A stretch of 64,000 nt of DNA from RUG420 sp045642465 (GTDB taxonomy: Bacteria > Bacillota > Clostridia > Oscillospirales > Acutalibacteraceae): positions 124,001-188,000 of the forward strand of contig JAZUIY010000015.1 of assembly GCA_045642465.1 (NCBI GenBank). Direction: 5' to 3'. A model generated the notes under the pieces. It made no database searches, was not told where the DNA came from, and saw nothing but the letters and a program-made list of their open reading frames with translations. This document shows, piece after piece, positions 8,643 to 17,601 of the stretch. Position numbers and translations under genes: made by a program. Numbering within the stretch: position 1 is the first letter of the stretch; every line of letters begins with the position of its first letter.

Positions 8643-8673
8643 AACCTCTCCAAAAGGAGAGGTTTTCTTTTTA
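8643..8673. terminator. bidirectional Rho-independent terminator, left edge of the defence island
   Basis: Stem AACCTCTCC / GGAGAGGTT with an AAAA loop, then TTCTTTTT on the plus strand and TTCTTTTTG on the minus strand. It ends the PBP operon and, in the other orientation, the minus-strand gene at 8675-9040. Its 3' half is repeated at 17576-17601. Confidence 0.88.
8648..8673. repeat. left copy of a direct repeat bounding the defence island
   Basis: A 26-base sequence beginning CTCCAAAAGGAGAGGT and ending TTCTTTTTA, overlapping the PBP-operon terminator. The same sequence with a single T-to-C change recurs at 17576-17601. The two copies bracket all of the island genes, so this may be the insertion site duplicated on integration. 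No integrase is present in the window. Confidence 0.6.
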
Positions 8674-8674
8674 T

Positions 8675-9040
8675 TTATGATACTTCTTTTGCGGTTTTTC
8701 GGGCTGCTTTGAACCAATCAATCCAACGTTTGGTGGCAGCAATGAATGGAACACCAATAGCAAAGAACGTTACAATACCAACGAAGCCTTCGGTGTTGAG
8801 AATCACGAAGGTTACCCACATAAAGAAGAAACTAATCAGCGGAATGACAGAGGCAATCTGCTTCCAAAGCGGTGCCGTCTGCGCTGACTTGAAATCCGTA
8901 AACGTATTGCTGTCACCAGGATCGGCTTTTTCCCCGGAGGTACGGTACGGGACCTTCGTCTGCTGACCTTTCCTCATTTCATATTTCCACAGGCAGAACC
9001 GACCGCGCTGTTTCAGTTCCTCTGGTAACTTCTTGCACAT
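8675..9040 (-). CDS. chimeric small protein: primase-like N-terminus plus two membrane segments
   Basis: 121 residues, ATG at 9040 with a good SD (GGGAGGTG, 7 bases away). Residues 1-53 (PEELKQRGRFCLWKYE, QQTKVPYRTSG, DSNTFTDFKSA) match the extreme N-terminus of phage/plasmid primase-polymerase proteins, which read like LPQWVxWRxExRxGKxTKVPY. After FKSA the primase similarity stops and two hydrophobic segments follow (about 66-86 and 88-107) with a basic tail. The gene looks like an N-terminal fragment fused in frame to an unrelated membrane tail, either a remnant of a mobile element or a neofunctionalised small protein. It uses the bidirectional terminator at 8643. No catalytic residues remain. 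Confidence 0.7.
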   Translation of the reverse strand: MCKKLPEELKQRGRFCLWKYEMRKGQQTKVPYRTSGEKADPGDSNTFTDFKSAQTAPLWKQIASVIPLISFFFMWVTFVILNTEGFVGIVTFFAIGVPFIAATKRWIDWFKAARKTAKEVS

Positions 9041-9223
9041 TTTGTTTCACCTCCCTCTGAGGGCTTGTCTGTTTTCGTTCCTCCCTCCGGTACCTTGCAG
9101 AAAGAACAACCGAGTATTCCCTCGCAGTAGCCTCATGACAGTTTTCCGGATTTTGTGCGGAGTTTTTGCTTCCCTCACTTTCGCAATGGAGATATGAGTG
9201 CGATTTGAACGAAAAAATCTCTC

Positions 9224-9294
9224 ACGGAACGTAAATTTCCGTAAGGGATAGAATTGTTCATATATTTGTGTTATAATAACGCTATATTGATAGC
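9224..9294 (+). promoter_or_regulatory. extended -10 promoter and inverted-repeat operator of the xre-hsd operon
   Basis: TGTTATAAT (-10 hexamer at 9272-9277) is an extended -10 element; no good -35 is visible. The inverted repeat GCTAT-ATTG-ATAGC (9281-9294) sits at the expected transcription start, a good place for autorepression by the XRE protein. A second inverted repeat, ACGGAA/TTCCGT, lies at 9224-9242. The rest of 9041-9223 holds nothing I can identify. Confidence 0.55.
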
Positions 9295-9318
9295 ATATCT
9301 AAGAGAAGGAGATGCAAG

Positions 9319-9558
9319 ATGGGTTTCCCAGAAGAAATAAAACGTGCAAGACAGAGATGCTTTCTGACACAGGGCGATTTTGCGAAGGAAGTGAATGTCG
9401 CTTTTTCAACGGTGAACAGATGGGAAGGCGGCAAGGCAAAACCGAATCTGGCCGCCATGAAGAGCATCAAGGAATTCTGTCTCAAAAATAATATAGAGTA
9501 TTCTTCCATTGAGGAGGCATGGCTCGATTTTTCAGTGGAAGGAAAGAAAAATGATTAA
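9319..9558 (+). CDS. XRE-family HTH regulator, probable controller of the R-M operon
   Basis: 79 residues with a helix-turn-helix spanning roughly residues 4-55 (EIKRARQRCFLTQGDFAKEV, then STVNRWEGGKAKPNL). The SD AGAAGGAGA lies 7 bases upstream of the ATG. The stop overlaps the hsdM start by 8 bases, so it is translationally coupled to the methylase. Small XRE proteins in this position (C proteins or repressors) time restriction after methylation when the island enters a new host; that role is inferred. The probable target is the inverted repeat at 9281-9294. Confidence 0.88.
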   Translation: MGFPEEIKRARQRCFLTQGDFAKEVNVAFSTVNRWEGGKAKPNLAAMKSIKEFCLKNNIEYSSIEEAWLDFSVEGKKND

Positions 9559-11371
9559 CATCCGGAAATTAGAAAATGAACTGTGGGAATCCGCAGATCT
9601 TTTGCGTGCGGGCTCCAAACTGACGTCCAACCAGTATTGCATGCCGGTGCTCGGTCTTATTTTCCTGCGCTATGCATACAGCCGATTCAAGATGGTGGAG
9701 TACGAAATTCTGAAAAACCGTCCTTCCCGTGGCGGTCGTGTCATGCCGGTGGAGGCCAGCGATTTTGCGGCAAAGAGCGCATTGTATTTGCCGAAGGAAG
9801 CACAATATGATTATCTTGTAAATCTTCCTGCCGATATCGCCTCTGCTGGTCTTAAAAACAAAGACGGTCACACCATGAACAGCCTTGGCGAAGTAGTGAA
9901 CAATGCCATGCAGCTCGTGGAGGAGCAGAGCGAACAGCTGACCGGTGTCCTGCCGAAAGACTACACCATGTTCAGTGATGAGCTTCTGGCAGAACTTCTC
10001 CGTATTTTCAATAACAGCGCATTGGACGATGTCGGCGGTGACATCATCGGCCGCATCTATGAATACTTCCTCAATAAATTTGCCAAGAATATCGCTTCCG
10101 ACGACGGTGTGTTCTTTACGCCGAAGTCTCTGGTAAAAATGATCGTCAATATCATCGAGCCGACTACGGGCGTCCTGCTGGACCCGGCATGCGGCAGCGG
10201 GGGCATGTTCATCCAGTCCGGAGATTTTGTCAATGCCGCCGGTATGAATGCCAACAACGCCATGACTTTCTATGGGCAGGAAAAGGTGGAATACAATGCT
10301 CAGCTCTGCCTTATGAATATGGCGGTACATGGACTTACCGGTGTTATCAAGTCCGGAGACGAGGCTAATACCTTCTATCACGACGCGCACAATCTGAACG
10401 GTACCTGTGACTACGTCATGGCGAATCCTCCGTTCAATGTAGATAAAGTAAAAGCTGAATCCTGTGAAAATGCAGGACGGCTTCCTTTCGGCATGCCCGG
10501 AATCAATAAGAATAAAGAGGTCGGAAACGGCAACTATCTGTGGATTTCCTATTTCTATTCCTATCTGAACGAGCGCGGCAGAGCCGGTTTTGTTATGGCA
10601 TCCTCCGCGACAGACAGCCAGGGCAAGGATAAAGACATCCGTGAAAGCCTCATTAAAACCGGCAATGTCGATGTCATGATTAGTGTCGGCAACAATTTCT
10701 TTTATACCAAATCCCTGCCGTGTTCCCTCTGGTTCTTTGACAAGGCTAAGGGTGAAGCTATCAAGGATAAGATTCTCTTTATCGACGCCCGGAACTATTA
10801 CACCGTTGTGGACCGTACCCTTAACGAATGGTCCGAATGGCAGCTCAAAAATATGAACGCCATCGTGTGGCTTTATCGCGGAGAAACGGAAAAATATACC
10901 GCTCTACTTGGTGAATACCGCGCCGCACTCGGAAGCGATAAGCCTTTCGAAGAACAGGTGCATGAACTTTCCGAAAAGGCAAAAGCTCTCCGCACCAAGG
11001 CAAAGAAGTCTGTGGAGGCCGCTGATAAGAAGGATAAGAAAAAAACACAGGCTGAATATGACGAGAAGCTGGCCGAGCTGACTGACATTCTCACTATTGC
11101 CAAAGAAGCGAACTGGCTTTATGAGAAATTCGGTGACGGCGTATATGCGGATGTTCTCGGCCTGTGCAAGGTCGCGGATATTTCCGAGATTGAAGGCAAG
11201 AGCTGGTCCCTCACTCCCGGCGCCTATGTCGGTGTTGCACCCATTGAGGATGATGGTGTGGATTTTGAAGAGCGCATGGCTGAAATTCATCGTGAGCTTC
11301 TGTCCCTGCAGGCAGAAAGCAACGATCTGATGGATACCATCTCTGCAAATATGAAGGAGATGGGGTTATGA
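9551..11371 (+). CDS. hsdM: type I restriction-modification methyltransferase subunit HsdM
   Basis: 606 residues from ATG 9551; the frame is open 14 codons further upstream, but that part overlaps the XRE gene and lacks an SD. An N-terminal helical HsdM_N domain is followed by the N6-adenine methylase core with the SAM motif LDPACGSGGMF (about residue 209) and catalytic NPPF (about 290). A Lys/Glu-rich coiled coil follows around residues 450-515. It methylates adenine in the bipartite site read by HsdS and protects host DNA. It overlaps hsdS by 4 bases (ATGA). Confidence 0.96.
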   Translation: MINIRKLENELWESADLLRAGSKLTSNQYCMPVLGLIFLRYAYSRFKMVEYEILKNRPSRGGRVMPVEASDFAAKSALYLPKEAQYDYLVNLPADIASAGLKNKDGHTMNSLGEVVNNAMQLVEEQSEQLTGVLPKDYTMFSDELLAELLRIFNNSALDDVGGDIIGRIYEYFLNKFAKNIASDDGVFFTPKSLVKMIVNIIEPTTGVLLDPACGSGGMFIQSGDFVNAAGMNANNAMTFYGQEKVEYNAQLCLMNMAVHGLTGVIKSGDEANTFYHDAHNLNGTCDYVMANPPFNVDKVKAESCENAGRLPFGMPGINKNKEVGNGNYLWISYFYSYLNERGRAGFVMASSATDSQGKDKDIRESLIKTGNVDVMISVGNNFFYTKSLPCSLWFFDKAKGEAIKDKILFIDARNYYTVVDRTLNEWSEWQLKNMNAIVWLYRGETEKYTALLGEYRAALGSDKPFEEQVHELSEKAKALRTKAKKSVEAADKKDKKKTQAEYDEKLAELTDILTIAKEANWLYEKFGDGVYADVLGLCKVADISEIEGKSWSLTPGAYVGVAPIEDDGVDFEERMAEIHRELLSLQAESNDLMDTISANMKEMGL

Positions 11372-12543
11372 GCTGGGATACAATTCGCTTCGGTGATTTA
11401 TACAGTGTCGGCTCTCGAAACGGACTGACAAAACCGAGTAAAGTTCGCGGCTCTGGATATAAAATGATAAATATGGGTGAGTTGTTTTCTAACGACCGTA
11501 TTTATGATATTCCTATGGAACTTGTACCATTAAAAGAGAGCGAAAAAAGCAATGCAAAGGTAGAGAAAGGCGACTTGCTTTTTGCTCGTCAGTCACTTGT
11601 ACTTGAAGGTGCTGGAAAATGCAGTATTGTGATGGAAGTCTCTCCACTAACCGTATTTGAATCGCACATCATTCGTGTACGGTTATTAGATGATGCAAAT
11701 CCTATGTTTTACTATTATTATTTCCGTTCACCGCTTTCTCCAATGAAGTCAATTGTGAGTCAGTGTGCGCAAGCAGGTATTCGCGGCAGTGATTTACAAG
11801 AGCTCAACGTTGTTTACCCACCAAAACATGTCCAAGATCGAATTGCAGATATTTTAGAGCAGTATGATTCCCTCATCGAAAACAACCAGAAGCAAATCAA
11901 GCTTCTGGAGGAGGCTGCGCAGCGGCTGTATAAGGAATGGTTCGTTGATCTGCGCTTCCCCGGCTACGAAACCACACCTGTGGTGGATGGAGTTCCGGAG
12001 GGATGGAAGGAAGAATCCTTAATTGATATTGCTGATGTTCAATATGGATTTGCATTCGACGGATCACTGTTCAATTCTGATGGCAGGGGGATGCCTATCG
12101 TAAGAATACGCAATATTCCAGAAGGAATAACTTCTGATTTCACTACAGAAGAAGCTCAAGATCAATATCTCGTTAATAACGGAGATATTGTAGTTGGTAT
12201 GGATGGAGAATTTCATATCAATTCTTGGAGTGGAGATACATCATACCTTGTTCAGCGGACATGCTGCTTTAGACCTAAAAATCCATCTATGCAAGGATGG
12301 CTACTTCAAGCAATTTATGAACCAATAAAATTCTTTGAAAAGACTGTGGTTGGTGCAACCGTAGCTCATTTAGGAAAGAAGCATATTGATACAATTCAAT
12401 TATTGACAGGGCCAGATGAATTGTATGTGCCATTTCAGATATGTTTTGAAAAAAGGCAGTTATTATTAAACCAAAACAGAAAATTAAGCGAGGCGCGCGA
12501 CCGCTTACTCCCCAAGCTGATGAGTGGAGAAATTGAAATATAA
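11368..12543 (+). CDS. hsdS: type I restriction-modification specificity subunit HsdS
   Basis: 391 residues with two target-recognition domains (about residues 5-150 and 205-350), a central conserved helix (QDRIADILEQYDSLIENN, then KLLEEAAQRLYKEWFVDLRF) and the matching C-terminal helix (NRKLSEARDRLLPKLMSGE). Each TRD reads one half of a bipartite DNA site and the helices set the spacing. Both TRDs are visibly more AT-rich than hsdM, hsdR and the central helix, a usual sign of TRD exchange by recombination. There is only one hsdS and no inverted repeats suggesting phase variation. Confidence 0.94.
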   Translation: MSWDTIRFGDLYSVGSRNGLTKPSKVRGSGYKMINMGELFSNDRIYDIPMELVPLKESEKSNAKVEKGDLLFARQSLVLEGAGKCSIVMEVSPLTVFESHIIRVRLLDDANPMFYYYYFRSPLSPMKSIVSQCAQAGIRGSDLQELNVVYPPKHVQDRIADILEQYDSLIENNQKQIKLLEEAAQRLYKEWFVDLRFPGYETTPVVDGVPEGWKEESLIDIADVQYGFAFDGSLFNSDGRGMPIVRIRNIPEGITSDFTTEEAQDQYLVNNGDIVVGMDGEFHINSWSGDTSYLVQRTCCFRPKNPSMQGWLLQAIYEPIKFFEKTVVGATVAHLGKKHIDTIQLLTGPDELYVPFQICFEKRQLLLNQNRKLSEARDRLLPKLMSGEIEI

Positions 12544-12555
12544 GGAGGTGCCGAC

Positions 12556-15500
12556 GTGAGCTACGATTATTCCGAAAACATCCTTGTGCAGGAAAGTGCC
12601 GGGAATCTGCTCCGTGATGAACTGGGCTGGGATGTCAAGTTTGCCTATAACACGGAAGTGTTAGGCGATAACGGCACCTTCGGCCGCAGGTCATACAATG
12701 AAATACTGCTTACGAGATACTTCCGATCCGCGATGCAGAAGCTCAATCCGTGGATTACCTCAGCGCAGGTCGAGGAAGCACAGAAGACGCTGGAAAACCG
12801 TTTGTCCACGTCCTCGCTCCTGCAGGTCAACGAGGAAAAGTATTTTCTGATTCGTGACGGTATTCCCGTAACCGTAAAGCATCCGGATGGAAAGACCGAA
12901 ATAAAGAAAGCGGCAGTGATTGATTTTCAGAATCCGTTGAATAATGATTTTCTTGCTATCAAGGAGCTGAAAATTCACGGTGAGCTGTACCGTCGCCGCA
13001 CCGACATTGTAGGCTTCGTCAACGGCATTCCACTTCTGTTCGTGGAACTGAAAAAGAACACCGTGGATGTACAGAATGCCTATGATGATAACTATACCGA
13101 TTACCAGGACACCATCCCGCACCTGTTCTATTACAATGCTTTTGTGATGCTGTCCAACGGAACCGAGGCCAAGGTCGGCACACTGGGTAGTAAGTATGAG
13201 TTTTTCCATGAATGGAAGCGTCTTTCGGAGGAAGAGCAAGGCAGCGTGGCGCTGGAAACCATGCTGCGCGGTATCTGTAGGAAGGAAAACTTCATCGACC
13301 TGTTCGAGAACTTTATCCTCTATGACCACAGCGGCGGGCATACGGCAAAGATACTCGCCCGGAACCACCAGTACCTCGGTGTCAACGAGGCTATGAAAGC
13401 CTATGCCGCAAGAAAGCTCAACAACGGTAGACTGGGTGTATTTTGGCATACACAGGGCTCCGGTAAGAGCTATTCCATGGTATTTCTTGCACAGAAGATT
13501 CGCCGCAAATTTGAAGGTTCACCGACCTTTGTCGTACTTACCGACCGTGACGAGCTGAACAAGCAGATATCCGACACCTTCGAAAACTGTGGTCTCCTCG
13601 GAAAAACAAAAGCCTCCCAGTTTATCGCGTCAAGCAGCAATGACTTGATAAGCAAACTGAAAGGCAATCCGAGCTTTATATTCACACTGATACAGAAATT
13701 CAATCAGACCGACGTGGAAGCCATCTATCCGGACCACGATATCATTATCATGTCCGACGAAGCGCACCGCAGCCAGTACGGAATCTTTGCAGACAATATG
13801 ATGAAGCTGCTTCCGACGGCAGCCCGTATCGGCTTTACCGGAACACCGCTTCTTTCCAGTGATAATATCACGGCGAGAACCTTCGGCGGCTATGTTTCCG
13901 TTTATGACTTCAAGCGTGCCGTCGAGGACGGCGCCACAGTTCCGTTGTATTATGAGAACCGAGGAGAGAAAATCCTCGATCTGCATAATCCGGAAATTAC
14001 TCAGCAGATTCTGGACGCCATTGATAATGCCGACCTTGACGTGGATCAGCAGGATAAGCTGGAAGCGGAATTTGCAAAAGAAATCCATCTGATGACCGCT
14101 GAGCCGCGACTACGCTCCATTGCAAAGGATTTTGTAGCGCATTACACCGATCTGTGGACGAGCGGTAAAGCAATGTTCGTCTGCCTCAATAAAGTGACCT
14201 GCGTCCGCATGTATGATTACGTGCAGGAATACTGGAAAGAGGAAATCAAAGCGCTGAAGGCAAAGATACGCACAGCCACACAGCAGGAAGCGCAGGAGCT
14301 TCATCGCAAGCTCACATGGATGGAAGAAACGGAAATGGCAGTCGTCATCAGCCAGGAGCAGAATGAAATCCAAACCTTCAAAAAATGGAATCTGGATATC
14401 AAAAAGCACCGTGCAAAGATGGAGAAGCGGGAACTTGACAAGGAATTCAAGGATTCCGGAAATCCTCTCCGCATTGTCTTTGTTTGTGCCATGTGGCTGA
14501 CCGGCTTTGATGTGAAATGCCTGTCTTGCCTGTATCTGGATAAACCGCTCAAGGCCCACACGCTGATGCAGACGATTGCGCGTGCCAACCGTGTGAACGA
14601 AGGCAAGAGCAACGGCCTTATTATTGACTATATCGGTATCGTCAAAGCGCTCCGCAAGGCACTCGCTGATTATACCGCCAATGTCGGCGGTAATGGTGGT
14701 TCCGATCCGACCGTCGATAAGGACGAGCTGATCGCCCGTATTCTGGAAACCATAGAAAAAACAAAGTTCTTCCTTTCGGAGAACGATTTCGACCTGCAGA
14801 TGCTGATTGATGCATACGACTTCTTAAAGCTCTCTTATCTCCAGACGGCGGCCAATGCCGTATGCGGAAGCATCGAGGATAAGAAAACCTTCACGACGTA
14901 TGCTTCAGAGCTGAACAGGCTGATGAAGTATACCGACCGCAATGATATCACAGGCCAGACGCGCAAGGAATATGAGGCAATTGCCGCTATCTATGCGGAA
15001 CTTCAGAAAAAGCGCCGTCATATCGATACAACGGAACTGTCTGTAGAAATCAACGCGATCATCAGCCAGTATGTTGAGATCGAGCCAGGGCAGCCGATGG
15101 AACTCCATGAGCCGACAAAACGTTTTGACATCAGTGCCATCGACTTTGACCTTCTGCGCCGGGAATTTGCTAAGGTGCAAAAAAAGAACCTTGTCATGCG
15201 TGATCTGGAAGAAGTCGTTCAGCAGAAGCTCGACAGGATGCTATTCACAAATCCGAACCGTATGGATTATTACGAGAGGTATCAGCAGATTATCGAGGAT
15301 TACAACAGCGAGCAGAACCGAGCAACCATCGAGAAAACCTTTATGGATTTGATGAATCTGGCCAACAGCATGGACCAAGAGGAAAAGCGCTACATCCGTG
15401 AAGGCTTTGAAAGCGATGAGGAATTGTCCCTGTACGATTTGCTGTTCAAGGATGATCTGACCAAGGCTGAGATTAAGAAGATAAAAGAGGTAGCTATTGA

Positions 15501-15699
15501 ACTACTCCAGAAGGTCAAAGCAAAGATAGCAGAGCTCGACCACTGGACCGACAAGCAGGAAACGAAGGCCGCCGTGGACAATCTTATCCGCGATACACTC
15601 TGGGCTGAGCTCCCGGAGAGCTATACCGAGCTTCAGATTTCGGAATACCGCCAACGGATTTACGAGTACGTGTACACGCGGTATAAAGAGGCGGCGTAA
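12556..15699 (+). CDS. hsdR: type I restriction endonuclease subunit HsdR
   Basis: 1047 residues, GTG start with AAGGAGGTG 5 bases upstream. The N-terminal PD-(D/E)xK nuclease has D near 148 and VELKK near 163-167. The SF2 translocase has Walker A QGSGKS (about 299), DEAHRSQ (about 402), TGTPL, and the later helicase motif region ending QTIARANRV. The C-terminal helical region docks onto the HsdMS core. It translocates unmethylated DNA and cuts far from the recognition site. Length is normal and no frameshift is seen, so the system looks intact. Confidence 0.96.
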   Translation: MSYDYSENILVQESAGNLLRDELGWDVKFAYNTEVLGDNGTFGRRSYNEILLTRYFRSAMQKLNPWITSAQVEEAQKTLENRLSTSSLLQVNEEKYFLIRDGIPVTVKHPDGKTEIKKAAVIDFQNPLNNDFLAIKELKIHGELYRRRTDIVGFVNGIPLLFVELKKNTVDVQNAYDDNYTDYQDTIPHLFYYNAFVMLSNGTEAKVGTLGSKYEFFHEWKRLSEEEQGSVALETMLRGICRKENFIDLFENFILYDHSGGHTAKILARNHQYLGVNEAMKAYAARKLNNGRLGVFWHTQGSGKSYSMVFLAQKIRRKFEGSPTFVVLTDRDELNKQISDTFENCGLLGKTKASQFIASSSNDLISKLKGNPSFIFTLIQKFNQTDVEAIYPDHDIIIMSDEAHRSQYGIFADNMMKLLPTAARIGFTGTPLLSSDNITARTFGGYVSVYDFKRAVEDGATVPLYYENRGEKILDLHNPEITQQILDAIDNADLDVDQQDKLEAEFAKEIHLMTAEPRLRSIAKDFVAHYTDLWTSGKAMFVCLNKVTCVRMYDYVQEYWKEEIKALKAKIRTATQQEAQELHRKLTWMEETEMAVVISQEQNEIQTFKKWNLDIKKHRAKMEKRELDKEFKDSGNPLRIVFVCAMWLTGFDVKCLSCLYLDKPLKAHTLMQTIARANRVNEGKSNGLIIDYIGIVKALRKALADYTANVGGNGGSDPTVDKDELIARILETIEKTKFFLSENDFDLQMLIDAYDFLKLSYLQTAANAVCGSIEDKKTFTTYASELNRLMKYTDRNDITGQTRKEYEAIAAIYAELQKKRRHIDTTELSVEINAIISQYVEIEPGQPMELHEPTKRFDISAIDFDLLRREFAKVQKKNLVMRDLEEVVQQKLDRMLFTNPNRMDYYERYQQIIEDYNSEQNRATIEKTFMDLMNLANSMDQEEKRYIREGFESDEELSLYDLLFKDDLTKAEIKKIKEVAIELLQKVKAKIAELDHWTDKQETKAAVDNLIRDTLWAELPESYTELQISEYRQRIYEYVYTRYKEAA

Positions 15700-15766
15700 G
15701 GATATCATCTTCCATTTGTACCAGAAAACTACCTTTTCAAATTACAGTAGCATTGGGGAGAAAACA

Positions 15767-17464
15767 ATGTCGAAAACAGATTCATTAACCAACAACCAAA
15801 TCCTGCTTAGAGAATGTGTGAAACAGGATTTTGAAGAATCATCCGGATACGCAGATATTGGTACTTATTTTGAGCACTTTGCAATTTCTGAAGTATTAAA
15901 GGATTATAATATCACCGACGATGAAATTGATAATGGGAATGTTGGTGGAGGGAACGATGGTGGTTGTGATGGCATTTATCTTTTCTTGAATGATGAATTA
16001 ATATCACAGGATCAGATTGAATCGTTGTCCGCACCAAAAGGTTCAACATTAAAGCTGTGCATTGTACAGGCAAAAAACGAGCTCGGTTTCAAAGAAGACG
16101 CAATAATGAAATGGAAAACCGTTTCTGAAAATCTTATGAATATGTCCTCGTCATTAACGGATTACACTGCCAGGTACAACGAGCAGACAATAGAAGCATT
16201 TTCTCTGTTTCGAGATGCTGTAACAAAGCTTATAAGAAATCAGATCAAATTGCGCATACATTACTATTATGTAACGTTAGGGATCGAGGTGCATCCAAAT
16301 ACTCAACAGCAGGCAGAGGAGCTTAAAGAAACTGTGAATCGGAGTTATCCATCTGCCGTCGTAGATGTTTCATTTATCGGCGCCGATAATTTGATGGAAA
16401 TGTACAACTCCGACAGTGAAACACGGATTGAACTTGGGCTTGCAGATCAGCCTATTTCATTGAGCAATAAAGACTATGTTGCGCTTGTAAATCTTGAAAC
16501 CTACTACAGGTTTATCACAGATGACAGTTCCAATCTTCGAAAAGGTTTTTTCGAGGCAAACGTGCGTGATTATCAAGGGAAAAACAGTGTAAATACTTGC
16601 ATTGCCGATACTCTTGAAAGTGCTTCTAATGAAGACTTCTGGTGGTTAAATAACGGAGTCACAATTCTTGCGTCTGAAATCACGCTTATTACAAACAAAT
16701 CACTTCAGCTTGTCAATCCGGAAATTGTAAACGGTTTGCAGACATCACGTGAAATTTATAATTATTTTTCTGGAAACCCGGCTGCGATTGAAAGTGAAAA
16801 GAGAAACCTTCTGGTCCGTATTATTATGCCAGAAAGTGAAGAATCCCGTGACAGCATCATTTTTGCAACGAATAATCAGACCAACATTCCGAAATCTTCT
16901 CTGCGAGTAACTGATCCAATACATTTGCAGATAGAAATGTACTTTAAGAGTCGCGGCCTTTATTATGACAGGAGAAAGAATTACTATAAGAACCAAAAGA
17001 AAAAGGCTACAGATATTATTGGGGTTTCTTTCCTTGCCCAATGTCTCATAAGCCTTGTTCTTAGAAAGCCAGACTTTGCACGCGCAAGACCATCGACACT
17101 GCTCACTGATGAAGATACATATAAGATGCTTTACGAAGACAATCATGATCTTGAGGTGTTTTATAAAGCAGCTCGAATTGGCCAGAGCGTAAAGAATAAT
17201 CTTCGGTTGTCAGCAGAGCTTTCTTCGGCAGAGCGAAGTGACGTGCTATTCTATTTGATATACGCGGTTGTGGCAAAACGACTTGGCAAAAAGAAAATTG
17301 ATTTTGCAGATATCAAGTCTTTTGATATTGAATCGTTGTCAACGGAGGAGATCAACGAAGTAAAGACGGCAGTATACCAAAAATATAAAGAACTTGGTGG
17401 CAATGGCCGTGTTGCAAAGAGTGCATCATTTGTTGATGATGTCGATACCGTTATAGGAATATAA
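15767..17464 (+). CDS. AIPR-family (abortive infection / phage resistance) protein
   Basis: 565 residues from ATG 15767 (GGGGAG 7 bases upstream); the frame stays open 17 codons further up without an SD. The AIPR hallmark WWLNNGVTILA plus NPEIVNGLQTS (about residue 317) is clear. The N-terminal part carries GGNDGGCDG (about 62-70) and VQAKNE (about 100-105), spaced as in PD-(D/E)xK nucleases with a D...QxK active site. Such proteins are found next to R-M systems and in defence islands. It starts 67 bases after hsdR and probably shares its transcript. It is more AT-rich than hsdM/hsdR, suggesting separate acquisition. Confidence 0.85.
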   Translation: MSKTDSLTNNQILLRECVKQDFEESSGYADIGTYFEHFAISEVLKDYNITDDEIDNGNVGGGNDGGCDGIYLFLNDELISQDQIESLSAPKGSTLKLCIVQAKNELGFKEDAIMKWKTVSENLMNMSSSLTDYTARYNEQTIEAFSLFRDAVTKLIRNQIKLRIHYYYVTLGIEVHPNTQQQAEELKETVNRSYPSAVVDVSFIGADNLMEMYNSDSETRIELGLADQPISLSNKDYVALVNLETYYRFITDDSSNLRKGFFEANVRDYQGKNSVNTCIADTLESASNEDFWWLNNGVTILASEITLITNKSLQLVNPEIVNGLQTSREIYNYFSGNPAAIESEKRNLLVRIIMPESEESRDSIIFATNNQTNIPKSSLRVTDPIHLQIEMYFKSRGLYYDRRKNYYKNQKKKATDIIGVSFLAQCLISLVLRKPDFARARPSTLLTDEDTYKMLYEDNHDLEVFYKAARIGQSVKNNLRLSAELSSAERSDVLFYLIYAVVAKRLGKKKIDFADIKSFDIESLSTEEINEVKTAVYQKYKELGGNGRVAKSASFVDDVDTVIGI

Positions 17465-17470
17465 AAAGAA

Positions 17471-17510
17471 AAGGTTACATGAAAGGACTCATCCAATCAT
17501 GTAACCTTTT
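17471..17510 (+). terminator. Rho-independent terminator of the defence operon
   Basis: 12-bp perfect stem (AAGGTTACATGA / TCATGTAACCTT) with a 14-base loop followed by TTTCTTC. It lies 7 bases after the AIPR stop. Confidence 0.9.
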
Positions 17511-17575
17511 TCTTCTGTTGAGCACCGCTTGAGGACGTCAATAAAAATCTTCTGGTGAAAATCCCTTATTGAACG

Positions 17576-17601
17576 CTCCAAAAGGAGAGGTCTTCTTTTT
17601 A
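17576..17601. repeat. right copy of the island-bounding direct repeat
   Basis: It differs from 8648-8673 at one base (C at 17592). The left arm of the terminator stem is broken here (GAACG instead of GAACCT before CTCC), so this copy is not a full terminator. That fits a partial duplication of the insertion site. The gap 17511-17575 holds no gene. Confidence 0.6.
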
